Translations under genes and position numbers: made by a program | Shown: one piece after another, positions 18,001 through 24,924 of the stretch | Layout: every line of letters starts with the position of its first letter | How positions within the stretch are numbered: the stretch's first letter is position 1 | Assembly: GCF_001050515.1 (NCBI RefSeq) | Contig: NZ_CAHS01000001.1 | Coordinates: forward strand, 1 to 32,366 | Direction: 5' to 3' | Origin: Erwinia piriflorinigrans CFBP 5888 | Lineage (GTDB): Bacteria > Pseudomonadota > Gammaproteobacteria > Enterobacterales > Enterobacteriaceae | Length of the DNA stretch: 32,366 nucleotides | The notes under the pieces: generated by a model | What the model was told of the DNA's origin: nothing | What the model saw: the letters and a program-made list of their open reading frames with translations, nothing else | The model's database searches: none

Positions 18001-21000
18001 CATATTATCTTTTTCTACTGGGATCGTTGTATGGATAAAAGGTGATGAGTCTTCATCATCTCTTATCGTGTTTTTTTTACTCAAGTAAATATCAAGATGT
18101 CTGCTGGCTTCTGGACTGGTAAATATGATATGCATACAGAGTTCGAAAAACTCAAGGCTGCTTTTAGGTTTATATATTAGTATATTGTTAAAGAGGTGTT
18201 TCGGGTTTTTTTTGCTATTCTTGAAGTAATATGGATTATCTTCAATAAAATTATCTTTATCCTTCTTGCCAAAAACCAATCTACCCATGTCCATTATCAA
18301 AAGATTGAAGTAAAGATCGCTTCGTTTAATCCTGTAAGCGGTCGGTGGTATGGGTTCTACCTCTGTATGTTCAAAATATGCGTAAACTCCTCTTAACTTA
18401 CGTATAAAGTCTATGTTTCTTTCTGTTATATCAGCAATCATCTTTTCAAGGTGGTTTAAAGGTGTTGGTGTATAAATTACTCTATTTGTTTCCTCTGCGC
18501 CGTTACCAGTGCGATATTTACCCCGATAGGCTATTACCTTTTTTCCCATGAGTGATGAGATGGATTTTCCGGTAGAGGGAAATCCAGTGGCTCCGAAACA
18601 TGACTCGAGTACTATGGTACTGATTCTCTTAAGATCAATACTTTTATTAATGGCCAGACCATTTATAATACTGACTATCTCCGCCGGAGACATGTAATTC
18701 ACCGTCATCGGCAACCCATGTGCACGGAGATATAAAACATTATCTACCGCATAGAAGCGTGAAGATCTCCCCAGCAGTGCTTGAGTGCGGGTGCCCGCCA
18801 CGTTGAATTCAGCCTGACTTGCCATCAATCCCAGCTCCTGAATAGACTCCTTCAGTGCACTCGTTTTATATATTGTGCTGGTACCACCAGTAATTATCTT
18901 AGAGTGATAAAGTTTAGGGATAAAAAATTCATCCTCATTTACTCGCAAAGCAAAGGTTCCCTTTTCATAACCTCCCTCTGGGCGGTTAGTCAGGAAGATA
19001 ATTCCACCGACCGGAACATTTTTAGTTAATTGTTCATGACTTAACCACTCTTTTTTACTATTAATAAATTTTCTTAGGGGGATTTTATTTTTTATTGATT
19101 CATCCAATATGGAAATAAATTCCGATGATAAATCCCCGGTCATGGATAAAACTGAAGCAACTGCATAAGCACTGTCTGATTGATAATTCCTTCCTTGCAA
19201 GTTCAATGCTGCCTCTTTGTAGTCATTATGGAATTTAATCTCGGATCTTTTTAGGAATCCAGCATGTAAATTAAATTCCTTCCCCTCTCTGGTTATTAGT
19301 TTCTTGTTTGAAAACTTACCCAATTGTTCTGCTGTGATGATATTATTCCCAGCGTTGAATTCTGAAGAAATTCTGTCATTATTAATACCTGCAAATAGCC
19401 CATTCCCCGTTGAAAGCATCAGGTGTTGAATGTTTATTGAACCTTCTTTCGTGTCTGTAAAAATAACCAACTGTCCCTCCTTGACTTTCAATAGTTGACT
19501 TTCTTCAGAAATTTCAACTAAATCCCTCATATAACTAAAGTCATAGCTGGAATGAGTGATTTTATTCTTAATAAAATCTAGTTCATCTCTTTTTAATAAT
19601 CCTGCTTTAGCCATTATTTCAGTGATAAAATCAATTGATGAACCGTTCTTTTCTGATTTCTTTGCTTCATTTCTGACGTAGGTTATCAGTTTTATGCTCT
19701 TTATCAGTTCAGCTTCACCATTTTCTACTTCTGGCTGCATGACTTTTGTACTTTTAGTCACTATCCATTTTTTATGGTTGCGTATGTAACTAATGTGTTT
19801 CTTACTAAGTTGCAGCGATTTGATATCCATATCATAAATACATACTCCATCTGTATCCCGCATCATTTTATGCTGTCCGCCATAAATACTGACATAGGCA
19901 TCCCCTCTTTTTAATTCTATTTTTTCCGGAATAATGTTTTTTCCTATGCCATCACGTTCTTTGGTAAGCATGTTTCTACCGTGGAGGTCCAAAGATGAAG
20001 AGAATAATAAAGGCAAACTCAGTAGCTGACTGTTTATTTCAATGATCAAATTGGCATCTATTGGTTTACCATCAACATTATCTGCAATGGATTTTAATAC
20101 TGGAGGGATCAGGTTTTGTAAAATAATTAAGGGTGAAAAGTTGGGGAAGAGGGCGACAATTTTGTTGGTCACGAGATCAATATAATGCAGAGTATTGAGA
20201 AGATACTCTTTATCCGATGCTTTCGGGCACCCTTTTTTCAAGATATTATAATTGTAGATTATCTGCCATTCCTCTCCGATTTTTCCCATTGGGCCATTCA
20301 GGCTATCAGCTATATTTCGTAACACATTTGCAAAGCTCAGATCATCACGTTCTTTCGCACATGAAAAATCGAATAGCTTTTTTTTTATCACACCTGATTC
20401 AGGTGCTGTCGAAGTGGATGGTTTTCGCGTAGGTAGGTGACGCCTGTTTCGCTTGTGGGCGAAGGTTTTCCCACTGTATGGCATAGAGTTATAGTGACTT
20501 TCGAATGAAGTTGTCGGCTCCGTCTTACTGACTACCGTCGTGGAAGTCGGGTCTACACTGTGCCTGTTTACAGGGCGAGTGACTGGTCGGCCATACTGGC
20601 TAAACTGCCGCCAGCATAGCCCTGCACCACCTAAAATCACCGCTGCACTCATTGCCAGCCCTGTCCTGCTCTTAAGTGAAAGCGGTGGTGACTGCCGCTC
20701 GTTTTCTCTTATCTGAACATCGCGCATGGATGCTGCTTGCTCATAAAGTCTTTTACCTTCGGAAGTCACTTCTGCCAGTTCACTATCCTCTGCGCCAGCC
20801 TCGCTACCGTTCCATTGCCACCCTTTTTTCAACGCGTTGAGTAAGACATAACCAGAATTTAGACCAGAGCCGCTGCCACTTTGAGTTGGCAGCGGCTCAT
20901 TGTTTTTTTTGACCGAGCAAAGTCGTTCAGTAAGGGGTTTTTTCTCATCATTGCGGGATTTTTTTGAACTGGCGCTTTTTTTGGGAAGGTCGGAACAAGG

Positions 21001-21048
21001 CGTAACGTTAGATTTTTCTCTCGTTATTTCAATCATATCTCCATCCAT
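15088..21048 (-). CDS. Giant modular repeat protein 2 (paralogue of giant protein 1)
   Basis: 1986 residues from the first ATG. A second in-frame ATG at 21034-21036 (residue 5) is the likelier start: it has GGAG just upstream and its MIEI aligns with the MIPL start of giant protein 1. The plan matches giant protein 1: a Lys/Ser-rich N-terminus, a hydrophobic segment TGLAMSAAVILGGAG (about 129-143), a helical region from KKKLFDFSCAKERDDLSF, an NlpC/P60-like stretch with S471 and H542, a clan CD-like pair H777/C817, and an array of 16 modules (about 1039-1981) with a five-residue tail. Spacings S-to-H (71) and H-to-C (40) equal those in protein 1. No signal peptide, secretion gene or immunity-like gene is adjacent. 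Base composition is AT-rich like its paralogue. Function is unknown; shared transfer and tandem duplication are inferred. Confidence 0.85.
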   Translation of the reverse strand: MDGDMIEITREKSNVTPCSDLPKKSASSKKSRNDEKKPLTERLCSVKKNNEPLPTQSGSGSGLNSGYVLLNALKKGWQWNGSEAGAEDSELAEVTSEGKRLYEQAASMRDVQIRENERQSPPLSLKSRTGLAMSAAVILGGAGLCWRQFSQYGRPVTRPVNRHSVDPTSTTVVSKTEPTTSFESHYNSMPYSGKTFAHKRNRRHLPTRKPSTSTAPESGVIKKKLFDFSCAKERDDLSFANVLRNIADSLNGPMGKIGEEWQIIYNYNILKKGCPKASDKEYLLNTLHYIDLVTNKIVALFPNFSPLIILQNLIPPVLKSIADNVDGKPIDANLIIEINSQLLSLPLLFSSSLDLHGRNMLTKERDGIGKNIIPEKIELKRGDAYVSIYGGQHKMMRDTDGVCIYDMDIKSLQLSKKHISYIRNHKKWIVTKSTKVMQPEVENGEAELIKSIKLITYVRNEAKKSEKNGSSIDFITEIMAKAGLLKRDELDFIKNKITHSSYDFSYMRDLVEISEESQLLKVKEGQLVIFTDTKEGSINIQHLMLSTGNGLFAGINNDRISSEFNAGNNIITAEQLGKFSNKKLITREGKEFNLHAGFLKRSEIKFHNDYKEAALNLQGRNYQSDSAYAVASVLSMTGDLSSEFISILDESIKNKIPLRKFINSKKEWLSHEQLTKNVPVGGIIFLTNRPEGGYEKGTFALRVNEDEFFIPKLYHSKIITGGTSTIYKTSALKESIQELGLMASQAEFNVAGTRTQALLGRSSRFYAVDNVLYLRAHGLPMTVNYMSPAEIVSIINGLAINKSIDLKRISTIVLESCFGATGFPSTGKSISSLMGKKVIAYRGKYRTGNGAEETNRVIYTPTPLNHLEKMIADITERNIDFIRKLRGVYAYFEHTEVEPIPPTAYRIKRSDLYFNLLIMDMGRLVFGKKDKDNFIEDNPYYFKNSKKNPKHLFNNILIYKPKSSLEFFELCMHIIFTSPEASRHLDIYLSKKNTIRDDEDSSPFIHTTIPVEKDNMVSFLKKSISADLASLSQALGISEINKYLRAKKWSDFGFPGDIYWDDKKNRFFSLKYAGVPSNHCWYYPDDALDDDNWLEAGRNPGTLEQPKYWSEYGKSGSIYYEQGYGYLMLKKDGRPSDHDWYFPEIGEYSNSWEFITKRAGSFETPLMWSDNGISGSVYYYDENKSFYVLKNTGNPSDNKWHFPCAGMVNKNWIYAGKNKGTLDSPKKWNEYGKVGSIYYEAELGYLSLKTEGNPSDDNWYFPDNGQSNVQWRYVSGEVGSFSTPKLRNTEGTAGEVYYAVKEKSFYILRKDGKPTSHGWYYPAPGGDNENWFYAGQNSGTQKSPKKWNEYGKVGSVYYDKECGYVSLKFDGRPSDHSWFFPNNDEPNEYWNLVAYATGSFDSPKIQNDTGKPGDVYFSVEHEAFYILRKKARPYGQRWIFPPVGKDNENWLYGGKNSGTLNAPKIWSEYGKVGSVYYHKNYGYLILKTVGNPAENKWYFPKNGHSDDRWKFVSLKAGTFSAPKRQHAEGIAGEVYYSDVNQAFYILKKSGNPFNCSWKFPYDDDGNWIYAGENRGTPDAPKLWSEYGKIGSVYYDAKCGYLTLKNEGRPSDKNWLYPEAGESNEYWNFISREVGSFIAPKKENATGLAGEVYYSDNNELFYILKTSGNPLINGWYFPYGKADNQNWLYAGKNEGTIEYPKGWGEYGRIGSIYYMSDNGYFILQTEGHPADNKWYFPEKGKSNYHWRFICKDKGTFFAPKQKNVSGVAGDVYYSVENKDYYILKNPGRPPMNGWVFPFDDDENWIVAGKNKGTADSPKEWNEYGKVGSVYYDNNYGFLTLKTEGRPSVNKWAFPDPGQSNQYWNFVSFIAGSFTAPKYHSEKGMAGDVYYSHDQKCFFVFKNENTPSTHNHPFPLDGKSNESWIFAGKNNGTLESPKSWHEYGKPGLIYYKLGFGYLMLKTEGNPSENSWYFPVNVTSDDHWIYIKR
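15106..17934 (-). repeat. Array of 16 alternating ~60-residue modules in giant protein 2
   Basis: Residues about 1039-1981: divergent B0, then A1-B1 to A7-B7, then A8. Module cores match those of giant protein 1. B4 and B6 are two residues shorter (DDDGNW and DDDENW ends). B7 lacks the conserved Trp before FP (HNHPFP) and B3 has a diverged turn (KKARPYGQRW). The array has exactly one A+B pair fewer than the paralogue. Confidence 0.93.
18475..18762 (-). other. Clan CD (C80/caspase-like) protease-like region in giant protein 2
   Basis: Residues about 763-858 (numbered from the first ATG). H777 is in YLRAHGLPMTVNY and C817 in VLESCFGATGFPSTGKS; both motifs are nearly identical to giant protein 1 with the same 40-residue spacing. 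A following strand, KVIAYRGKYRTG, is basic, which in C80 domains would lie near the inositol-phosphate site; that part is speculation. Confidence 0.5.
19375..19647 (-). other. NlpC/P60-like region with Ser at the Cys position in giant protein 2
   Basis: Residues about 468-558. NGSSIDFITEIMAKAGLL, GQLVIF and IQHLMLSTGNGLFAG follow the NlpC/P60 order. S471 stands at the nucleophile position and H542 at the His position, as in the paralogue. The resemblance is by pattern; the domain may be catalytically dead or use another mechanism. Confidence 0.35.
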
Positions 21049-21064
21049 TAAGATAATAATAATA

Positions 21065-21070
21065 ATTATA
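21065..21070 (-). promoter_or_regulatory. Possible -10 element for giant gene 2
   Basis: The minus strand reads TATAAT, an exact consensus, within an AT-only tract just upstream of the gene. Transcription from here would leave a leader too short for a Shine-Dalgarno before the first ATG but adequate for the second ATG at 21036. No good -35 is seen at 16-18 bases. Confidence 0.35.
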
Positions 21071-21135
21071 AAAATTATTAAGGATGATCATGTCGCAAGT
21101 ATTTCAGATAAACGAGGTTAAAAATATCAGGATAC

Positions 21136-21183
21136 GGTTTTATTCTGCCGGAGGCAGTGCGATGCCTCCGGCAGAATAAAACC
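21136..21183. repeat. Perfect 21-bp inverted repeat with six-base loop
   Basis: Left arm 21136-21156 and right arm 21163-21183 are exact reverse complements around GTGCGA. The core is GC-rich (CTGCCGGAGGCA). The outer arms are TTTTATT on the left and AATAAAA on the right, the reverse of the A-tract/stem/U-tract order of a bidirectional intrinsic terminator. It lies between budR and giant gene 2, just downstream of budR on the minus strand. It may still terminate budR, be a mobile palindrome, or mark the edge of the inserted block. Confidence 0.85.
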
Positions 21184-21239
21184 TATATGACTGGGAAGCC
21201 GGCGTAAAATGGGTAGGTAAAATCGCGGGTTAAAGCGGA

Positions 21240-22121
21240 CTATGCATCCGCTAGCGTTGTGACCAGGTGATGCACGGCGGGTGAGCGGTCCCAGCGGCGC
21301 CAGGCGAGCGCGATATCACTGCCCAGCGTGGCATCCTCAATCTGATGGAAGCTGACGCCCGGCAGTTTGATACTGCGCAAAGAATCCGGGACGATGCTGA
21401 TACCAAATCCGGCGGCGACCATGCTGATAGCGGAGGATATCTGTGGAGACTGCTGAAGGCATTCGGGCTGGAACCCGGCACGCACGCAGGCACTGATAAT
21501 CACCTCGTACAGGCTGGGAGCTACCTCGCGCGGAAACAGGATCAGCGGCTCGTCTTGTAGCTGTGCCAGCGACAGACAGGCGGTGTCGGCTAAGCGGTGT
21601 GCTGCGGGTAACACCAGCGCCATCTTCTCACTGGCGATCACCTTCAGATTAAAGGCTTTACTGCTCTCACAGGGCAGGCGTACAAAGGCCGCATCCAGCA
21701 ATCCTTCCTGCAAATCGTGCATCAGCGCCGCCATATTCTCTTCACGCGGCAGCAGCGTGATCGCCGGGAAACGATGCTGATAGCGGTGTAACAGCCTAAA
21801 TATCTGCGGATGGAAGGCGGTGGAGCTGGCAAACCCAATCGACAGTCGCCCGCTGATACCGCGTGCAATCCCCTTCGCTTTCTCCAGCGCATGCCCGGTC
21901 AGCTCCAGAATCTGGCGCGCGTCCTGATAAAAGGCCTCTCCGGCATCGGTCAGTTCTACGCCGCGCGTCAGCCTTTTTAATAGCGGTGTACCTATCTCTT
22001 CCTCCAGCTTTTTAATCTGTTGGCTCAGTGGCGGCTGGGAAATACCGAGCATTTCAGCTGCCCGCGTAAAGTGGCGCGTTTCAGCAACCGCAACATAATA
22101 ACGGAGATAGCGTAGTTCCAT
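21240..22121 (-). CDS. budR: LysR-type regulator of the acetoin operon (BudR/AlsR-like)
   Basis: 293 residues, the normal LysR-family length. The N-terminal winged helix-turn-helix begins MELRYLRYYVAVAETRHFTRAAEMLGISQPPLSQQI and a substrate-binding domain (about 90-290) follows, including GRLSIGFASSTAFHP and LILFPREVAPSLYEVI. It is divergent from budA with a 104-base gap holding a T-N11-A palindrome, the standard arrangement for a LysR regulator and its target. In Klebsiella and Bacillus the equivalent regulators respond to acetate. The specific assignment as budR rests on position. Its 3' end faces the perfect inverted repeat at 21136-21183. Confidence 0.85.
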   Translation of the reverse strand: MELRYLRYYVAVAETRHFTRAAEMLGISQPPLSQQIKKLEEEIGTPLLKRLTRGVELTDAGEAFYQDARQILELTGHALEKAKGIARGISGRLSIGFASSTAFHPQIFRLLHRYQHRFPAITLLPREENMAALMHDLQEGLLDAAFVRLPCESSKAFNLKVIASEKMALVLPAAHRLADTACLSLAQLQDEPLILFPREVAPSLYEVIISACVRAGFQPECLQQSPQISSAISMVAAGFGISIVPDSLRSIKLPGVSFHQIEDATLGSDIALAWRRWDRSPAVHHLVTTLADA

Positions 22122-22146
22122 ATCAAAAACGTCTCAAAGAGTAGGG

Positions 22147-22163
22147 GGTTCAATATTGGAACC
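22147..22163. promoter_or_regulatory. LysR-type operator between budR and budA
   Basis: GGTTC-AATATTG-GAACC is a perfect 5-bp inverted repeat with a seven-base centre and contains the T-N11-A pattern typical of LysR recognition sites. A related TCAATATT occurs 29 bases further on (22179-22186), close to the expected budA promoter, fitting a recognition site plus an activation site about three helical turns away. Confidence 0.65.
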
Positions 22164-22225
22164 ATCAACAAAAAGGCGTCAATATTATCTAAATACTTCT
22201 TAACAGTTTAGCGGGAGAAGGTGCA

Positions 22226-23008
22226 ATGACACATTCTGTAACCGATTGTTCTTGTGTGGAACAGCTAACCACAACCGTCAAAGAAATGCAGAAAGAAAGG
22301 CCAGAAAGCGTAATCTACCAGACATCTTTGATGAGTGCGTTACTCAGCGGCGTGTACGATGGCACTACCACCGTGGCAGACCTGCTGAAGAAAGGGGATT
22401 TCGGTCTTGGCACCTTTAACCAGCTGGATGGCGAACTGATCGCTTTTAACCGCGAAGTGTACCAGTTGCGTTCGGATGGCAGTGCGCGTGCCGCCCGACT
22501 GGACCAGAAAACGCCGTTCGCGGTAATGACCTTTTTCCGCCCGCAGTATCAACACCGCTTCACCGGCCCGGTTACCCGTGCCGAAGTCCACCAGACCATT
22601 GACCAACAGGTCAGTTCTGATAATCAGTTCTGCGCGTTGCGCATTGACGGCCTGTTCAGCCATGCACAAACCCGTACCGTGCCCTGCCAGCATCGTCCGT
22701 ATAAATCGATGCCGGAAGTGCTCGGCAAACAGCCTACCTTCGAATTCGCACAGCGCAATGGCGTATTGATCGGTTTTCGTACCCCGCAATATATGCAGGG
22801 TATTAATGTGGCGGGTTACCACGAACACTTTATCACCGACGATCGTCAGGGCGGTGGCCATTTACTCGATTATCAGCTTGATCACGGCACGCTCACCTTT
22901 GGCGAAATCAGCAAACTGGTGATCGATCTGCCGGGCGACAGTGATTTCCTACAGGCAAATCTTAGTCCGGAAAATCTCGACTCTGCCATTCGTTCCGTCG
23001 AAAGCTGA
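22226..23008 (+). CDS. budA: BudA, alpha-acetolactate decarboxylase
   Basis: 260 residues, matching Klebsiella BudA (259) closely. The family signature VIYQTSLMSALLSGVYDG is near residue 35, CALRIDGLFSHAQTRTVP is central, and the zinc-ligand block GYHEHFITDDRQGGGH is near residues 191-206. The enzyme decarboxylates (S)-acetolactate to (R)-acetoin, diverting pyruvate to a neutral product during fermentation. A good ribosome binding site (GGGAGAAGG) precedes the ATG. budB follows 18 bases after the stop, so the two form an operon. No acetoin reductase (budC) gene lies here. Confidence 0.96.
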   Translation: MTHSVTDCSCVEQLTTTVKEMQKERPESVIYQTSLMSALLSGVYDGTTTVADLLKKGDFGLGTFNQLDGELIAFNREVYQLRSDGSARAARLDQKTPFAVMTFFRPQYQHRFTGPVTRAEVHQTIDQQVSSDNQFCALRIDGLFSHAQTRTVPCQHRPYKSMPEVLGKQPTFEFAQRNGVLIGFRTPQYMQGINVAGYHEHFITDDRQGGGHLLDYQLDHGTLTFGEISKLVIDLPGDSDFLQANLSPENLDSAIRSVES

Positions 23009-23026
23009 AAGCAGGAGAAAATTTAG

Positions 23027-24706
23027 ATGAAAAACGCAACTGATGTTCAGCAATGGGCACACGGTGCCGATCTGGTCGCGGCACAGCTAGAGGCGCAGGG
23101 GGTTAAGCACGTATTCGGTATTCCCGGTGCAAAAATCGATAAAGTGTTCGATTCGCTGCTGGACACCTCGATTCAGACCATTCCCGTACGCCATGAAGCC
23201 AATGCCGCATTTATGGCGGCAGCAGTCGGCAGGCTTACCGGTAAAGCCGGGGTGGCGCTGGTGACCTCTGGCCCCGGCTGTTCCAATCTGATCACCGGTA
23301 TGGCGACGGCGACCACGGAAGGCGATCCGCTGGTGGCACTGGGAGGAGCAGTCAAACGCGCCGACAGCGCCAAGCAGGTGCACCAAAGCATGGATACGGT
23401 GGCGATGTTCCGTCCGGTGAGCAAGTACGCGGTGGAGGTAGGCTCTTCCGATGCGATTGGCGAGGTGCTGTCAAATGCGTTTCGTAGCGCCGAACAGGGC
23501 CGTCCCGGTGGTGCTTTCGTCAGTCTGCCGCAGGATATTGTGAATGAACCGGCGCGAGGCCAGTTGCTGAATACCCAGGGCCAGTTGCTGCTTGGATCCG
23601 CGCCGGATGCGGCGATTGCGGCAGTGGCGCAGCAGATTTCCCAAGCGAAGAACCCGGTGATCCTGCTGGGGCTGATGGCCAGCCAGCCTGCTAACAGCGA
23701 AGCGCTGTATCATCTGCTGGAGCGTAGCCATATCCCGGTCACCAGCACCTATCAGGCTGCGGGCGCGGTGCGGCAGGAGCATTTTTCACGCTTTGCCGGG
23801 CGCGTCGGGCTGTTCAACAACCAGGCGGGCGACCGCCTGCTGCGCGGGGCCGATCTGATTATCACCATCGGCTACAGTCCGGTCGAATATGAACCGGCAA
23901 TGTGGAACAGCGGCACCGCCACGCTGGTGCATATGGATGTGCTGCCCGCCGATAGCGACAACTGCTATCTGCCGGATGCCGAGCTGGTGGGCGACATCGC
24001 CGCCACGCTGGAAAAACTGACCGCCCGCATCGACCAGGCCTTAACCTTAAGCCCGGAGGCGGCATCCATTCTTCAGGATCGCCAGCAGCAGCGCGAACTG
24101 CTGTCGTTGCGCGGTCACCAGCTCAATCAGTTTGCCCTGCATCCGCTGCGCATCGTGCGCGCTATGCAGGACATTATTAACAGCGATGTGACGCTGACGG
24201 TGGATATGGGTAGCTTCCATATCTGGATCGCCCGTTATCTCTACAGCTTCCGCGCGCGCCAGGTGATGATCTCCAACGGTCAGCAAACGATGGGGGTTGC
24301 GCTTCCCTGGGCAATTGGTGCCTGGCTGGTGGATCCGTCACGCAAAGTGGTGTCCGTTTCTGGGGACGGAGGCTTCCTGCAATCGAGCATGGAGCTGGAA
24401 ACCGCAGTCCGCCTTGGTGCCAATGTGTTGCATATCATCTGGGTGGATGAAGAGTACAATATGGTGGCGATGCAGGAAGAGAAGAAATATCAGCGAGTGT
24501 CCGGCGTGAAGTTCGGCCCGGTTGATTTTAAAGCCTACGCCGAATCTTTTGGGGCTGCCGGTTTTGCGGTGGAAAGCGCCGAACAGCTGGAGCCCACGCT
24601 GCGCAAGGCGATGGACGTGCAAGGCCCGGCGGTGGTGGCCGTGCCGGTGGACTACGCCGACAACCATCTGTTGATGGGCCAGCTGCATCTCAGCCAGATT
24701 TTGTAA
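23027..24706 (+). CDS. budB: BudB, catabolic acetolactate synthase
   Basis: 559 residues, the length of FAD-independent catabolic acetolactate synthase. The N-terminal thiamine-diphosphate PYR domain has the catalytic Glu in [14 protein letters not shown] (near residue 52). The C-terminal PP domain has the Mg/ThDP motif from [14 protein letters not shown] to WVDEEYNM (about 445-480). It joins two pyruvates to acetolactate with release of CO2, feeding BudA. AGGAG at 23013-23017 is the ribosome binding site. Transcription ends at a strong terminator about 60 bases downstream. No separate regulatory subunit is present, as expected for the catabolic enzyme. Confidence 0.96.
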   Translation: MKNATDVQQWAHGADLVAAQLEAQGVKHVFGIPGAKIDKVFDSLLDTSIQTIPVRHEANAAFMAAAVGRLTGKAGVALVTSGPGCSNLITGMATATTEGDPLVALGGAVKRADSAKQVHQSMDTVAMFRPVSKYAVEVGSSDAIGEVLSNAFRSAEQGRPGGAFVSLPQDIVNEPARGQLLNTQGQLLLGSAPDAAIAAVAQQISQAKNPVILLGLMASQPANSEALYHLLERSHIPVTSTYQAAGAVRQEHFSRFAGRVGLFNNQAGDRLLRGADLIITIGYSPVEYEPAMWNSGTATLVHMDVLPADSDNCYLPDAELVGDIAATLEKLTARIDQALTLSPEAASILQDRQQQRELLSLRGHQLNQFALHPLRIVRAMQDIINSDVTLTVDMGSFHIWIARYLYSFRARQVMISNGQQTMGVALPWAIGAWLVDPSRKVVSVSGDGGFLQSSMELETAVRLGANVLHIIWVDEEYNMVAMQEEKKYQRVSGVKFGPVDFKAYAESFGAAGFAVESAEQLEPTLRKAMDVQGPAVVAVPVDYADNHLLMGQLHLSQIL

Positions 24707-24763
24707 CCATCGCGTACACCGAGGGCGGATTATCCTGCCGCTCTTTTCGACATCTTTTATTTC

Positions 24764-24790
24764 GGGCGGTATTAATACCGCCCTTTTTTT
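24764..24790 (+). terminator. Intrinsic terminator of budAB
   Basis: A perfect palindrome GGGCGGTATTAATACCGCCC followed by seven T residues, a textbook rho-independent terminator. A weaker imperfect stem with a T4 tail lies just upstream (about 24723-24747). Confidence 0.93.
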
Positions 24791-24818
24791 CGCCTGAACG
24801 ATGACCGGTCATCAGCCA

Positions 24819-24832
24819 GCAAAACGTTTCGA
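24819..24832. promoter_or_regulatory. Second RbsR-like operator
   Basis: GCAAAACGTTTCGA has the LacI-family core AAACGTTT and one perfect half-site. Its centre is 79 bases from the main operator, about 7.5 helical turns. It could support looping or reflect overlapping PurR-like recognition. It abuts the CRP-like site. Confidence 0.5.
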
Positions 24833-24843
24833 TGGCGATCACA
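24828..24843. promoter_or_regulatory. CRP-like site upstream of rbsD
   Basis: TTCGA-TGGCGA-TCACA: the right half matches the CRP consensus exactly, the left half three of five bases. Its centre is about 60 bases upstream of the predicted transcription start, a class I position. CRP activation of rbs is known in E. coli. Confidence 0.5.
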
Positions 24844-24860
24844 TTTCCAACATGTGAAGA

Positions 24861-24888
24861 TTGTTTTCCCTCTGTTATTTCTTACACT
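24861..24888 (+). promoter_or_regulatory. Predicted rbsD promoter
   Basis: -35 TTGTTT (24861-24866) and -10 TACACT (24883-24888) with a 16-base spacer, placing the start near 24895. The RbsR palindrome begins right after it, which would block initiation. Confidence 0.6.
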
Positions 24889-24896
24889 AGCCCGCT

Positions 24897-24912
24897 AGCG
24901 AAACGTTTCGCT
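24897..24912. promoter_or_regulatory. RbsR operator (perfect palindrome)
   Basis: AGCGAAACGTTTCGCT is a perfect 16-bp palindrome with the central CG of LacI/GalR-family operators and matches the known RbsR core. It overlaps about +2 to +17 of the predicted transcript and lies 12 bases before the rbsD ATG. Confidence 0.85.
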
Positions 24913-24924
24913 GTGGAGCAAATC

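Noticed and set aside
21136..21183. Standard bidirectional rho-independent terminator
   Set aside because: The T and A tracts are on the wrong sides of the GC core, so neither strand has a 3' U-tract. It is reported as an inverted repeat instead.
8536..21239. Prophage, transposon or integrative element carrying the giant genes
   Set aside because: No integrase, transposase, tRNA end or direct repeat is seen at either edge. Transfer is suggested only by composition.
22340..22861. Long minus-strand open frame inside budA, and similar antisense frames in other genes
   Set aside because: They lie opposite well-identified genes, have no ribosome binding site or family features, and arise from codon bias of the real frame.
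24832..24924. N-terminal extension of rbsD by 31 codons
   Set aside because: The extension would be coded across the predicted promoter and RbsR operator. The E. coli-like N-terminus and ribosome binding site are at 24925.
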